Shown here piece after piece: positions 5,330 to 5,446 of a stretch of 5,446 bases of DNA. Each line of letters starts with the position of its first letter. Within the stretch, counting starts at the first letter, position 1. Source of the stretch: Mageeibacillus sp. UBA1257 (GTDB lineage: Bacteria > Bacillota > Clostridia > UBA1212 > UBA1257); NCBI GenBank assembly GCA_002308775.1, contig DBVT01000022.1, positions 34,940-40,385 of the forward strand, in the 5' to 3' direction. Under the pieces are notes generated by a model. The model was not told the DNA's origin, did not search any database, and saw only the letters and a list, made by a program, of their open reading frames with translations. The position numbers and the translations under genes are program-made.

Positions 5330-5446
5330 AGCTTATCAGGCAACGTTTCGCCGTTTAAATTCAACCGTGATTGTTATTGTAATTCGTAAATATCAAAGTG
5401 TCCATAAAATCGACTCGTTTGTCGATAAAATCCTTTATATTTGATA
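5330..5446. other. AT-rich intergenic tail with short repeats
   Basis: No convincing + strand gene starts here. It holds ATCGAC (5409-5414) and GTCGAT (5421-5426), an exact inverted repeat around a 6-nt spacer. ATAAAATC occurs twice (5404-5411 and 5425-5432), 21 bp apart, overlapping the two arms. TATCAAA (5391-5397) and TTTGATA (5440-5446) form an outer inverted pair. On the - strand a frame is open from the window edge to a stop at 5361-5363 and could be the tail of a convergent gene. No clear promoter was found. Confidence 0.5.

Noticed and set aside
5371..5408. A promoter in the tail using TTGTAA or TTGTTA as -35
   Set aside because: At a 17-bp spacing no acceptable -10 follows (TCCATA, CAAAGT); CATAAA needs a 19-bp spacer. 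Too weak to list.
5367..5444. A 25-residue + strand frame from GTG after the terminator
   Set aside because: No ribosome binding site, very short, and it mirrors the codon register of the - strand frame; no support as a gene.
1..5446. tRNA, rRNA, CRISPR array, insertion sequence, riboswitch
   Set aside because: Looked for cloverleaf-like or regularly spaced repeats, transposase motifs, terminal inverted repeats and long 5' leaders; none is present, and coding DNA fills nearly all of the window.

Overview
The window looks like chromosomal DNA of a Gram-positive anaerobe of the class Clostridia (Lachnospiraceae/Oscillospiraceae type). The reasons are a base composition slightly poor in G+C, frequent ATA (Ile) and AGA/AGG (Arg) codons, strong AGGAG-type ribosome binding sites, Gram-positive cell-envelope genes and a lipoprotein with a low-complexity Thr/Pro spacer. 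This placement is inference; nothing here fixes a genus. All seven well-supported genes lie on the + strand and are tightly packed.

Region 1 (1-3354) is a dlt-like acylation cassette in the order ligase (3' end only), carrier protein, MBOAT acyltransferase, membrane-anchored SGNH-like protein. By analogy with the Dlt pathway, the ligase adenylates a small acid (D-alanine in classical Dlt). It loads the acid on the phosphopantetheine arm of the carrier. The MBOAT protein moves the acyl group across the membrane, and the SGNH protein places it on an extracellular polymer or glycolipid. Two features differ from textbook dlt operons. The MBOAT protein is about 120 residues longer than a typical DltB, with added C-terminal membrane segments and a FIYTRF end resembling the DltX/AlgI-type acyl-acceptor motif. 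The SGNH protein has Cys where the nucleophilic Ser is expected (GDC instead of GDS). The substrate cannot be read, because the specificity-determining part of the ligase lies upstream of the window.

Region 2 (3332-5293) is a second transcription unit. It has its own predicted extended -10 promoter inside the 3' end of the SGNH gene, with the SGNH stop codon forming the TG element. It encodes a small lipoprotein of unrecognised function, a PHP-domain metallo-hydrolase of the CehA/McbA-like type, and a three-helix DUF1294 membrane protein. Spacing is 14 nt and then a 1-nt overlap. No mechanistic link between this unit and the acylation cassette is visible beyond adjacency. A likely intrinsic terminator follows at 5297-5329.

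Region 3 (5330-5446) is an AT-rich tail with small inverted and direct repeats. It may contain the 3' end of a convergent - strand gene, but that call is weak. I see no tRNA, rRNA, CRISPR, IS element or att site.
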